A stretch of DNA of 64,000 nucleotides, from positions 558,001 to 622,000 of the forward strand of contig NZ_CP113949.1 of the NCBI RefSeq assembly GCF_026810445.1, read 5' to 3'. Position numbers and translations under genes: made by a program. The first letter of the stretch is position 1. Each line of letters begins with the position of its first letter. The notes below the pieces were generated by a model that searched no databases, had not been told where the DNA came from, and saw only the letters and a program-made list of their open reading frames with translations. The DNA comes from Pseudomonas sp. BSw22131 (GTDB lineage Bacteria > Pseudomonadota > Gammaproteobacteria > Pseudomonadales > Pseudomonadaceae). This document shows, one piece after another, positions 53,509 through 63,606 of the stretch.

Positions 53509-54285
53509 ATGCGGCGAGTGGTTTTCAATCAGAAGGGTGGCGTCGGTAAATCGAGCATCGCCTGCAATTTGGCAGCCGTCAGCGCTTTTGAGGGCTATCG
53601 GACGTTATTGATCGACCTTGATGCGCAGGCAAATTCCACTCAGTACCTGACGGGGCTCACCGGTAACGACATTCCGATGGGGATTGCCGACTTCTTCAAG
53701 CAAACGCTGTCTTCCGGACCTTTTGCCAAAAAGAACAAGGTCGATATCTACGAAACGCCCTTCGACAACCTGCATGTGGTGACGGCCTCCGCCGAGCTGG
53801 CCGACCTGCAGCCAAAGCTTGAGGCGAAACACAAGATAAACAAGCTGCGCAAACTGCTGGACGAGCTGGATGAGGATTACGAAAGAATCTACATCGACAC
53901 GCCTCCAGCGCTTAATTTCTACGCGGTTTCGGCATTGATCGCGGCCGACAAGGTGTTGATCCCTTTTGACTGCGACAGCTTCTCCCGGCAGGCGCTCTAC
54001 GGCTTGTTAAAGGAAATAGAAGAGCTCAAAGAAGACCACAACGAGGCGCTTGAAGTAGAAGGCATCATCGTTAACCAGTTCCAGCCCCGTGCCAGCCTGC
54101 CGCAGCAGATACTGGACGAGTTGATTGCCGAAGGGCTGCCGGTGCTGCCGGTCTACCTCAACAGCTCAGTCAAAATGCGTGAGTCGCATCAGGCTAATAC
54201 GCCGCTCATTCATCTTGATCCCCGCCATAAACTGACGCAGCAATTCATGGAGCTGCATCAGTATCTGGAAAACAACGCGGCCTGA
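53509..54285 (+). CDS. Orphan ParA-like ATPase
   Basis: The 258-residue protein has a deviant Walker A KGGVGKS at residues 8-14 right at the N-terminus, Walker A' DLDAQANS and Walker B YIDTPPA. This is a ParA/Soj-type positioning ATPase. No parB, parS cluster or cargo gene is adjacent, so it is not the main chromosome ParA; cargo positioning (for example of a membrane or secretion complex) is possible but unproven. The ATG at 53509 has AAGGGG 6 nt upstream; the open frame begins at 53407 but has no similarity there. Confidence 0.9.
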   Translation: MRRVVFNQKGGVGKSSIACNLAAVSAFEGYRTLLIDLDAQANSTQYLTGLTGNDIPMGIADFFKQTLSSGPFAKKNKVDIYETPFDNLHVVTASAELADLQPKLEAKHKINKLRKLLDELDEDYERIYIDTPPALNFYAVSALIAADKVLIPFDCDSFSRQALYGLLKEIEELKEDHNEALEVEGIIVNQFQPRASLPQQILDELIAEGLPVLPVYLNSSVKMRESHQANTPLIHLDPRHKLTQQFMELHQYLENNAA

Positions 54286-54304
54286 GGTCAGCTCGCGCCC
54301 TGTA

Positions 54305-54688
54305 TCAGCCGCGTTCGAGTTGCAGCGAGCCCGCACTGATGGCGTTGGTCATTTTTCTGGCGAGTTTTTGCGCGGTTTTCGCAAGCTCGCGCGGGATCGA
54401 GATGGTGGCTTGCATGTCGGCTGTCACCGTTTTCTGGCTTGAGATCAGCCGGTGGTTGTCGGCGGGGCAGTCGCAGCGCACGGTATGCCCGTGGGTGGCA
54501 ACGGCGACGAGGTCATCGATATAGGTTGGGTTGCCTTGTGCGATAAATCCGACGCGCTGGCACGCGGCGCACCACACCGGATCCCCCATACGCGCCAGCC
54601 GACGCTCATCACACACCTGTCGGCCAGATGCTTTAAGCACGAAACCACCGGTACTCGTTAAATCGCCTTCCCTGACTACGAACGTCAT
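54305..54688 (-). CDS. PAAR-domain protein (type VI secretion spike tip)
   Basis: The 127-residue protein has a PAAR fold: REGDLTSTGGFVL at the N-terminus, ARMGDPVWCAACQRVG, FIAQGNPTYIDD, VAVATHGHTVRC and CDCPADN, with Cys/His positions fit for zinc. PAAR proteins cap the VgrG spike of the type VI system and recruit effectors. A C-terminal tail of about 35 residues (SIPRELAKTAQKLARKM) is too short for a toxin domain. It is convergent with the ParA-like gene (19 nt apart); no vgrG or effector lies next to it. Confidence 0.88.
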   Translation of the reverse strand: MTFVVREGDLTSTGGFVLKASGRQVCDERRLARMGDPVWCAACQRVGFIAQGNPTYIDDLVAVATHGHTVRCDCPADNHRLISSQKTVTADMQATISIPRELAKTAQKLARKMTNAISAGSLQLERG

Positions 54689-54834
54689 CGCTGCCTGCTC
54701 CTGGATTGTCTGCGAAGAACAAACCTTAGACGCTAAACAGACTGGTGATGGCCTATGGAGTGGCTTTCAGACCGCTCCTACAACATTTGGCGAACGGCGC
54801 CCGCACACGGTTGCTTCGGATGACTTCGCATATT

Positions 54835-55269
54835 TCAGATGCCTTGACTTCCCAGCCATGCGATCAGTTGCTGAAGCGGCATGGCCCCGCTTTGTCGCGC
54901 GACTTCGCGGCCATTTTTAAACAGGATCAGGCTCGGAATCGAACGAATGCCGAGCTGCGCCGACAGTTGCGGATTGGCTTCGCTGTCCAGTTTGGCCAAC
55001 CGGCATCGCCCGGACAATTGCGCTGCGGCCTGCTCGAAAGTCGGCGCAAAGGATTTGCACGGCCCACACCATTCGGCCCACACATCCACCAACAACGGCA
55101 GGTCGCCTTTGATCTGACTGGCGTATTCGCCTTGAGTGAGCTTGAACGCCGTGCCCGGCAACACCTGCTCTTTACAGCGCCCGCACTTGGGTTGGTCGCC
55201 AAGGCGATCGGCGGGTATTCGGTTCAGCCCGTTGCAATGCGGACAGGGAATCATCACAGGTTCTGACAT
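54835..55269 (-). CDS. trxC: Thioredoxin 2 (TrxC)
   Basis: The 144-residue protein has an N-terminal zinc module (CPHC, CGRC) typical of TrxC and a thioredoxin fold with active site WCGPC. It reduces disulfides in the cytoplasm, in E. coli as part of the oxidative stress response. The ATG at 55269 (MSEPVMIPCPHC) is the family start; an upstream ATG would add six residues. Confidence 0.95.
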   Translation of the reverse strand: MSEPVMIPCPHCNGLNRIPADRLGDQPKCGRCKEQVLPGTAFKLTQGEYASQIKGDLPLLVDVWAEWCGPCKSFAPTFEQAAAQLSGRCRLAKLDSEANPQLSAQLGIRSIPSLILFKNGREVARQSGAMPLQQLIAWLGSQGI

Positions 55270-55429
55270 GGCATAGGTTCCATTCATGGCTATGGCGTTT
55301 AGATGGTGGCGTCTTCGGCCTTTATCAACAGAGGTACTGACTGTATCGGCCTGTTAAGGCGCGTCTGTCTCTGTCCGTTGCCGAAGGATGCGCCTAGCCT
55401 TCAAACCTGATTGAGACACGGAGAGCGGC

Positions 55430-56128
55430 ATGCAAACCCTCGGCGTATTAGGCGGCATGAGTTGGGAATCCACCGCGACTTATTACAAATGGCTGAATGA
55501 GGGCGTGCGAGACAGTTTGGGCGGTCTGCATTCAGCGCCCATTCTGCTGCACTCGGTGGACTTCGCTGCGATTGCGGCACTGCAGAAGGCCGGTGAATGG
55601 GACCGGGCTGGCGAGCAACTCGCCGACGCTGCACGCGGGCTGCAGCGTGCGGGTGCAGGCGCGTTGTTGCTGGCAACCAATACGATGCACAAAGTCGCTG
55701 GCGCCATTGAGTCGGCGGTCAGCATCCCGCTGTTGCACATCGGCGATGCAGTTGGCCACGCCTTGCGTCAGCGCGGCGTTTCCAAGGCTGCATTGCTGGG
55801 CACACGCTTCACCATGCAGGGAGACTTCTACACACGTCGCCTGGCCGAGCGCTTCGGCATTCAGACGTTGTTGCCGAACGCTGACGATATGACCGAAATC
55901 GACCGGATCATCTTTGCAGAGCTGTGCCGCGGCGAGTTTCTTCGGCCCGCCCGAGATTTCTATCTGGGCGTGCTTGAAACCCTGCGTGATCAGGGCGCCG
56001 ACGCGGCCATTCTGGGCTGCACAGAAATTGGCCTGTTGCTGGAAGGCGTCGACAGCCCTCTGCCCCTGGTGGACAGCACACAAGAGCATGTTGCGATGGG
56101 GTTGGGCTGGTTGCTGAGTGATATCTGA
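55430..56128 (+). CDS. Aspartate/glutamate racemase, YgeA-like (Thr83/Cys197 pair)
   Basis: The 232-residue racemase has the catalytic-pair positions Thr83 (LATNTMHK) and Cys197 (LGCTEIGLL) instead of two cysteines. The same Thr/Cys arrangement at the same numbers is described for E. coli YgeA, which favours L-substrates. It likely interconverts Asp or Glu enantiomers in the cytoplasm. It stands alone, divergent from trxC. A perfect hairpin follows 33 nt after the stop. Confidence 0.9.
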   Translation: MQTLGVLGGMSWESTATYYKWLNEGVRDSLGGLHSAPILLHSVDFAAIAALQKAGEWDRAGEQLADAARGLQRAGAGALLLATNTMHKVAGAIESAVSIPLLHIGDAVGHALRQRGVSKAALLGTRFTMQGDFYTRRLAERFGIQTLLPNADDMTEIDRIIFAELCRGEFLRPARDFYLGVLETLRDQGADAAILGCTEIGLLLEGVDSPLPLVDSTQEHVAMGLGWLLSDI

Positions 56129-56160
56129 GGGGCTGGCGATTCAGCCTTGAATCCGCCGCG

Positions 56161-56193
56161 AACTATCCGAAAGCACTGCTCTTTCGGATAGTT
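56161..56193. terminator. Perfect hairpin after the racemase gene
   Basis: A 13-bp perfect stem (56161-56173 with 56181-56193) and 7-nt loop, without a T-run. It marks the boundary between core DNA and the AT-richer patch that follows; it may end racemase transcription. Confidence 0.55.
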
Positions 56194-56374
56194 GCGCGTA
56201 TCCGGTGTTGGGCATAACCTTTTTTCCATGGTAAGTCTTTCACCAAGCCCGTGTTTACTTCCTATACATCTGAAGGTGGTCAATTCTTTTGCGCGCTAGC
56301 AACGCTTCAGCAGTGTCGGGCGATTTGTATTTTGTGAAGACTTAGGATTTCTATTAGCAAACAAGAGTTCTTCA

Positions 56375-56815
56375 ATGAATATTAAATGCTGTACGGCCAG
56401 CTTCATAGCTGTGTCTGCATTTTCAAACATCAATATGGCGCAAGCGGGGCCGCCGGTTCAGATTGTTTTCAACAATAAAGGGAATATGGATGCTGTTTAT
56501 GATGTCGCGAGGAGTAGTGCTTACAGCTATTCTGAAGCGAAGCCTAAACCTTTGCCAAAGGTGAATGCGGGAGCGTTCGATACATATAGTGTGGCCGGTT
56601 CGCTCTCTCCTGATGTCACTACTGCATCGTTTCAGTACAGAATGGGTTCAAAGGTATGTAAGTTTAAAACCAGCTACGTAAAACTACCGGGCCGTGGAGT
56701 TCCCCCGAAGTGGAATAAAAGCGCTGAAGCCAGCGGCGGTGCAAGATGTGACGTGAAAGTAACGTCCGCCAATGTTGCAACGCACGCCTGGGCTGTCGAG
56801 TTTACAATGCGATAA
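56375..56815 (+). CDS. Small exported protein of unknown function
   Basis: The 146-residue protein is not recognised. It has a weak signal peptide (MNIKCCTASFIAVSAFSN; possible cut after MAQA, residue 24). The mature part is probably beta-rich (QIVFNNKGNMDAVYD; ASFQYRMGSKVCKF; AWAVEFTMR) with two cysteines (95 and 125) that could form a disulfide in the periplasm or outside. The DNA is visibly AT-richer than neighbouring core genes. AAGAG lies before the ATG. It is followed by two paralogous unknown genes on the same strand. Confidence 0.65.
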   Translation: MNIKCCTASFIAVSAFSNINMAQAGPPVQIVFNNKGNMDAVYDVARSSAYSYSEAKPKPLPKVNAGAFDTYSVAGSLSPDVTTASFQYRMGSKVCKFKTSYVKLPGRGVPPKWNKSAEASGGARCDVKVTSANVATHAWAVEFTMR

Positions 56816-56898
56816 TCAGCTGCGGAATAGCCTGAATCGCTCTCTTGTTTAAGAGAGATGCGTTTCGGGCTGTTCGCCTTGCGGTAAGGGGGTCACAT

Positions 56899-57726
56899 AT
56901 GATTAGCAGTATTCAAAATGGTGGTGCCTTCATCAGTGTCTCAGCTGTAGTCAGTAGTGAAAATCCTGTAGTCGTCGTCCAGCCAAAACAAACATTATCA
57001 ATTGATCCGGCGTTGGGTAGGCTAAAAATATCATCACTCGCCCGGCAGCTGGGTGAAAGTGCTGCACTTGCTGGTGCCAGGCATGAAAATCTTGATCGCC
57101 GCGAGCTTGGCAGAGAGGCTGAGAGGCTTCTGGACCAGATATCCGGTGATGCTTATCAGGCGAACAAAGAGTCACACAATGCCGTGTCCCCTGTAACTGA
57201 CGACGATGTGCTTTTGGAACGAGCAAGGCTCGCCACTGAATACGTTGTGCGGCACGAGCAGCATGATCGGGGCGTTATCAGCCCATTTGCGGGGCTTTCC
57301 AGAGAGCTGTTGAACTTGATTGTGTACGATGAAAGTGGCTCTTACACAATAAATGAACGGCGTGCTGCTTTTATAGGGGTTAACCAATACGAGTGGCAAT
57401 GGAGGCAGCAATTAATGCGAGACGCAAAAATTGAGTCCGCCAATAACGCCGGTCAAACACCCAGGTTCTACGCAGAAGTTATTGCTCACTACAACGCCCT
57501 CCCGCTAATAGAGCAAGTTCAGTACCCTGACGACTACGTCGCTAAAACACAGGCTCACATTGATCAGGCTAATAATCCCATTAAAACGCGAGAGCCCAAA
57601 CTGCTGACCCTTTTTGAAATATTGGCAATCATGCTCAAGCGCAAAAAAATAGGAGAGGGCGAAGAGGGTGAAAAGTCTCCTGTTATTACTAATCCCGCGG
57701 GCGCTGGCTCTACTACCGCTTCCTGA
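56899..57726 (+). CDS. Unknown protein, tandem paralogue A
   Basis: The 275-residue protein has no recognised domain. The ATG at 56899 (MISSIQNGGAFISV) has AAGGGGG 6-7 nt upstream; the frame extends back to 56845 without a site. Shared with the next gene are ARQLG (about residue 47), NPF/SPF-LSRELL-LIVYDESGSYTINERRAA (in part) and RFYAEVIAHYNALP. The protein looks largely helical, lacks a Sec signal and has a basic KRKK near the end. The N-terminus is Ser-rich with no acidic residue in the first 20, a property seen in type III secreted proteins, but other criteria fail. Function unknown. Confidence 0.65.
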   Translation: MISSIQNGGAFISVSAVVSSENPVVVVQPKQTLSIDPALGRLKISSLARQLGESAALAGARHENLDRRELGREAERLLDQISGDAYQANKESHNAVSPVTDDDVLLERARLATEYVVRHEQHDRGVISPFAGLSRELLNLIVYDESGSYTINERRAAFIGVNQYEWQWRQQLMRDAKIESANNAGQTPRFYAEVIAHYNALPLIEQVQYPDDYVAKTQAHIDQANNPIKTREPKLLTLFEILAIMLKRKKIGEGEEGEKSPVITNPAGAGSTTAS

Positions 57727-57753
57727 TACTCCTGATTCAAGGATGAAACCTAG

Positions 57754-58641
57754 ATGATCACTAATATTTCAGCATCTGCTTTATCTGCTCCCCGTCGTCT
57801 CACTGAAGCTGAAGCCGACACTTCAACCCAGAATCGCGCCGATAAAACTACAGCAGTAGTCGATAAGTCCGATAACGCGGCCTTCTCAACGTTCGCCCGT
57901 CAACTAGGCGGCAGTGCAATGCGTGCCGAGCTGCGTGAAAAGACGATGAGCTATGAAGAGTTGAACGCGTTTGCGCTGCAACAGGTAGACAAGTTTTCAG
58001 GTAATAACAAAGAGTTGAACGACGCGAGCCGTGCGCGGGAAATACCTGTGAACGATGATCACGAATCAGTGAGTCGGGCGCGCAACGCGACGGATTACAT
58101 CACGCGTCTGGTGGCTGGGGACACAGGAGCGCGTAACCCGTTCGAGCGTCTTTCACGCGATGAGCTGACATTGATTGCCTACGACGATAAAGGCAATTTC
58201 ACGCTTAACGAACGGCGTGCGGCTTACGAGGGAATCGGCGACCTCGAACAGCGATGGCGTCAGGAGACGGTCGAGCGGGGCAACGCTGAGCAAGCGAGAA
58301 TCGGCAGGTCGCCGCAGTTCTTCGCTGATGTGCTTGACCACTACAAATCCTTGCCGGCCATCGAGAAGGCCCTTAGCTACCCGAAAGCCACTGTCGCTGT
58401 TCTGGAGGACCGCATCTACAACGAGCACTTCGGTCCTGGCATGCCAGAACGTGAGGTGGCGCGGCGCACGATCAACTTATACGAAGTGCTGGCAGGCATC
58501 ACGTTGCCCGATCGGCCTCGAAGCAATGACCCGCTGCACCCGTCCCACAACCAAAAGTTCTCGGCTCGCACGTCTGCAATCGCGGCTGAAGCGGCCTTTG
58601 AAAAGTTGGTTGATGAGCCGACGCGCAAACGTCCTTCATGA
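57754..58641 (+). CDS. Unknown protein, tandem paralogue B
   Basis: The 295-residue protein is homologous to the preceding gene over most of its length: FARQLGGSAMRAEL, LSRDELTLIAYDDKGNFTLNERRAAYEG, and SPQFFADVLDHYKSLPAIE correspond to the same blocks in paralogue A. The N-terminus (MITNISASALSAPRRL) is Ser/Ala-rich and probably disordered. The base composition is closer to core genes than that of paralogue A. It lies 27 nt after paralogue A, probably the same transcript, and is convergent with selO. No known domain is recognised. Confidence 0.68.
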   Translation: MITNISASALSAPRRLTEAEADTSTQNRADKTTAVVDKSDNAAFSTFARQLGGSAMRAELREKTMSYEELNAFALQQVDKFSGNNKELNDASRAREIPVNDDHESVSRARNATDYITRLVAGDTGARNPFERLSRDELTLIAYDDKGNFTLNERRAAYEGIGDLEQRWRQETVERGNAEQARIGRSPQFFADVLDHYKSLPAIEKALSYPKATVAVLEDRIYNEHFGPGMPEREVARRTINLYEVLAGITLPDRPRSNDPLHPSHNQKFSARTSAIAAEAAFEKLVDEPTRKRPS

Positions 58642-58669
58642 GAATGGGCTTCAGCGTTTCAAGCCGCGC

Positions 58670-60181
<1,512 letters not shown>

Positions 60182-63100
60182 TCAGTCGAGTTTGGCTTCG
60201 GGCGGCTCAGGTGCTTGCGGCGGCTCGGGTACATCTTTGGGCGCGGCGGGCACGCTTGGAGGGGGGGCGATGGTTTTCGCTTCCTGCTCAATGGGCACCA
60301 TCTTGTATTCCTGGCCCTGCATGTTCTTGAGATACACCTCCATCTGCCGGAACGAGATGTTGATGTGCTGCGCCTTGAATTCTTTGTTGATGTAGCGATT
60401 GATCTCGTCGAGCACCGGGTTGCGGTCGCCCAGGTCGCGAACGTGCATGCGCAGTTCGTGATCCAGCGTGCTTTCGCCGAAGCTCAGGAAGTACACGATA
60501 GGCTCGGGTTCTTTCAACACTCTGGGGTTATCCCGTGCGGCCTTGAGCAGCAGGTTGCGCACCAGATCCAGGTCCGAACCGTAATCGACGCCCAGTTTCA
60601 ATGTCACCCGGGTAATGGTGTCGGTCAGCGACCAGTTGATCAGTTGTCCGGTGATGAAGGTCTTGTTCGGGACAATGATGTCCTTGCGGTCGAAATCTGT
60701 AATGGTCGTGGCCCGGATACGGATCTTGCTGACCGTTCCGGACAGGTTGCCGATGGTGATGGTGTCGCCGATACGCACAGGGCGCTCAAACAGAATCATG
60801 ATGCCGGAGATGAAGTTCGCAAAAATCTCCTGCATCCCGAAACCCAGACCCACCGACAGCGCTGCCACTAGCCACTGCAGCTTGTCCCAGCTGACGCCCA
60901 AGGCCGACAAGGTAGAAACGAAGCCCACGCCGGCGATGGTGTATGACAGCAATGTGGTGGTCGCGTAAGCACTGCCTTGCGCCAGATTCAGACGCGACAG
61001 CACCAGCACTTCCAGCAGGCCTGGCAAGTTGCCCGCCAGCACAAAGGTGATACCGATGATCACCAGTGCGCCGATCAAGTCGCCCAGGCTGATTGGGACC
61101 ATGCTCATCGTAGCGCCGGTGCCACTGGTGTATTCGTACAGGGTGATGTTGTCGAGGTACGAGAACACCGTGATCAGGTCGGCCCACACCCAGTAGAGCG
61201 CGCCGATGAAACCTGCCAGCAAGGCCAGACGAATCAGGCGCAGCGATTGTTGGTTGACCTGTTCGATGTCCAGCGTGGGCTCTTCAATGAGCGCGCCTTC
61301 GCCATCGCCCGATTCCTTCGCTGCCTGGCGTTTGCTCAAGGCACGCTGATAGGCCAGGCGCCGTGCCGCCACGCTGAGACCGCGCACGAACGCGGCTTCA
61401 ATCACCAGCCACAACATCACCAGATACAGGGTGTCGATCAGTCGATCGCTGAGCTTCAGGGCGGTGTAGTAGTAGCCGAAACACACTGCCAGAAACAGCG
61501 CCACCGGCAGTGCCGTAAACGCCAGACCCAGTGCGCGGCGGAACAGCGAGGCGTTGTGGTGGGTCGGGCTGGTCAACAGCAGGCGTGACAGCAACCAGGT
61601 CATCATCGCGTAACAAGTCAGGACGACTGCGATACCGATGACATCGTCGGCCAACGCCGCAGGTTCATGTTCTGCAACGGCAACCACTGTCACCAGCGCG
61701 AGGACGACCAGCCCCAGACGCCGGATCCAGCCGCGCAGAAATTCAACCTGGGGCTTTTCCCAGCGGAAATGCAATTGCGCCACGCCGCCCGGCGCGAGGA
61801 TGCGGTAAGCGGTGTAGAACACCAGCCACGCCAGGGCGATTTGCAACAGAGCCGCGCCGAGGTTGACGTTTTGCCCGCGTGCATCGATTTGCAGCGCGTA
61901 CGCACACAGCGCCATCGCCAGCGAAAATGGTGTGGCGAGCAGGACATTGATAAAGATAGCCAGTGGCGTTTGCCACTGCCGGTCGCGCTTGAAGTGGCCG
62001 ATGTCGGCGTGCAGGCGATTGAGCTTGTCGTACAGCGCTTTGCGCTTCCACATCAGCACGCCAATCACCAACAGCAGCGGCAGGAAGATATACGGGCGCT
62101 GGGTCAGGCCGTCCGACAGTTCGCTGATGCTTGATGTCCATGGCAGCGTGGTGACCTGCTTCATCAAGCGTGCAGGGACGCGCTCGAACCACTCGATATC
62201 CAGCGGCTTGTTGCTGGGAATCCAGAACATCTGCTCGTCCAGCGTCTCGCGCAGGCTTGTCGCGGTGCTGACCAGTTGTTTTTGATTGAGCTGCAAGGTG
62301 ATGGATTCATTGAGCAGCGAACTCAGCTCACGGTTCAGGCGCTCCAGCAGGTCGCTGCGAGTGGTAGCCAGGTCCAACAGGGTTTTTCGCAGTGCGGGCG
62401 TGATGTCTTCGGGCTTTTGCGTCGCCAGGAGGGTTTCGACATAGGCGCTTGGGCTGCTCATCTGTTCGCGTTGCTGGTTGACCTCAAACTGATACAGACG
62501 AATATCAGCGATTTCGTCTGCCAGTCCGCTGTCGAGCTTCAGGTGGGGCAGCGCCTGTTTCTGTTTATAGAGAATTTTCGATAACAGCAGGCTGCCACTG
62601 AGCACGTTGATCTGTTCATCCAGCGCCTGATCGGTCTGGGTGGTCGCGTCCAGCTGTGTCTTGGTCTTGAGGTTCTGCTGGGTGAGCTCGTTGAGCCGGT
62701 CGGTGCCGCGCAGCAGATAATCGGACAGCTTGAGGTTGGCCGCGCTTTCGGTGGCGAGCAGGCTGCTGCCACCGGCTTTCTGCGCTTCAATCGACAGCTG
62801 CGTTACGGTTTCCTGGGATTGTGCGCGGCGCTTGTCGTTGATCAGGGTTTGCAGGTCCTGAATTTCCTGCTCCTGACGCGTGACCTTCTCCGTCAGCAAG
62901 TCGCGTTGACTGCCGCCCAGGTCCTGCAATTGGCTGTTGCCGGCAAGCTCCTGACGGCGCAAGGCGATCAGCGAATTGATCGAGGCCAGTTCGGCGTTCA
63001 GCTCATTGCGCTGGTCGGCGCTGATGGTCTTGCCCGCGTCTTTACCCGACTTGAGCGTGGCGCTGATCTGCTGGATACGCGTCTGGCTGGCGCTGATTTC

Positions 63101-63571
63101 GGCTTGCGCGCGTTCTGGCCGGGTCTGGGCGGTGATGGTCAGGCTGTTGGCGTCGTTCAGCGCGCTTTGCAGATCAGCCTGTTGGGTGCTTCGCTGGCTG
63201 AGCATCTGCTCCAGCGCCGGCACGTCCAGATTGGCGTAGCGCTGGGCGATCGGAATGAGCCGAATACCTTTCAGCGTGGCCAGCTGTTTCTGATTATCGG
63301 TAGTCTGCTTCGGCGCGTCGGCCAACTGACGCTTCAGGGCTTCGAGTTTTTTCTGGTTGTCTTTCTGGCTGGTCAGAAACGTGAGTGTTTGCTCAAGCAC
63401 CTGTTGCAGCGCTTTCTGCTCCGCGTCTGGCAGTTTGCGATCAGCGATCTTGTCCAGGCTTTGCTGGACCGACTCCGGTGTAGGTGGCGGCTTGTCGGCA
63501 GCCAGCGCCGGAAAAGATGACAGGCAAAACCCAAGCAGGGTCGAGGCAATGAAAGTACGCAGCGAGAACAT
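60182..63571 (-). CDS. MscK-type mechanosensitive channel
   Basis: The 1129-residue channel has a signal peptide (MFSLRTFIASTLLGFCLSS ... ALAA), a periplasmic coiled-coil-rich domain of about 450 residues (many Gln/Leu heptads), a block of about eight membrane spans (from about residue 500) and the C-terminal MscS core: pore helix region (GLGFGMQEIFANFISGIMILF), then the beta and vestibule domains. It opens under membrane tension and releases solutes after osmotic downshock; MscK is K+-regulated in E. coli. I use the ATG at 63571, which gives the signal peptide; the frame is open to 63715. Possibly co-transcribed with selO. Confidence 0.9.
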   Translation of the reverse strand: MFSLRTFIASTLLGFCLSSFPALAADKPPPTPESVQQSLDKIADRKLPDAEQKALQQVLEQTLTFLTSQKDNQKKLEALKRQLADAPKQTTDNQKQLATLKGIRLIPIAQRYANLDVPALEQMLSQRSTQQADLQSALNDANSLTITAQTRPERAQAEISASQTRIQQISATLKSGKDAGKTISADQRNELNAELASINSLIALRRQELAGNSQLQDLGGSQRDLLTEKVTRQEQEIQDLQTLINDKRRAQSQETVTQLSIEAQKAGGSSLLATESAANLKLSDYLLRGTDRLNELTQQNLKTKTQLDATTQTDQALDEQINVLSGSLLLSKILYKQKQALPHLKLDSGLADEIADIRLYQFEVNQQREQMSSPSAYVETLLATQKPEDITPALRKTLLDLATTRSDLLERLNRELSSLLNESITLQLNQKQLVSTATSLRETLDEQMFWIPSNKPLDIEWFERVPARLMKQVTTLPWTSSISELSDGLTQRPYIFLPLLLVIGVLMWKRKALYDKLNRLHADIGHFKRDRQWQTPLAIFINVLLATPFSLAMALCAYALQIDARGQNVNLGAALLQIALAWLVFYTAYRILAPGGVAQLHFRWEKPQVEFLRGWIRRLGLVVLALVTVVAVAEHEPAALADDVIGIAVVLTCYAMMTWLLSRLLLTSPTHHNASLFRRALGLAFTALPVALFLAVCFGYYYTALKLSDRLIDTLYLVMLWLVIEAAFVRGLSVAARRLAYQRALSKRQAAKESGDGEGALIEEPTLDIEQVNQQSLRLIRLALLAGFIGALYWVWADLITVFSYLDNITLYEYTSGTGATMSMVPISLGDLIGALVIIGITFVLAGNLPGLLEVLVLSRLNLAQGSAYATTTLLSYTIAGVGFVSTLSALGVSWDKLQWLVAALSVGLGFGMQEIFANFISGIMILFERPVRIGDTITIGNLSGTVSKIRIRATTITDFDRKDIIVPNKTFITGQLINWSLTDTITRVTLKLGVDYGSDLDLVRNLLLKAARDNPRVLKEPEPIVYFLSFGESTLDHELRMHVRDLGDRNPVLDEINRYINKEFKAQHINISFRQMEVYLKNMQGQEYKMVPIEQEAKTIAPPPSVPAAPKDVPEPPQAPEPPEAKLD

Positions 63572-63606
63572 AGACACCGGGTCACACAGTTGGAATTGCG
63601 GGCAGT

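Noticed and set aside
56816..56898. Possible hrp box upstream of the unknown tandem paralogues
   Set aside because: No GGAACC with a correctly spaced CCACNNA was found; only a partial GGAA match exists, so type III regulation is not supported.
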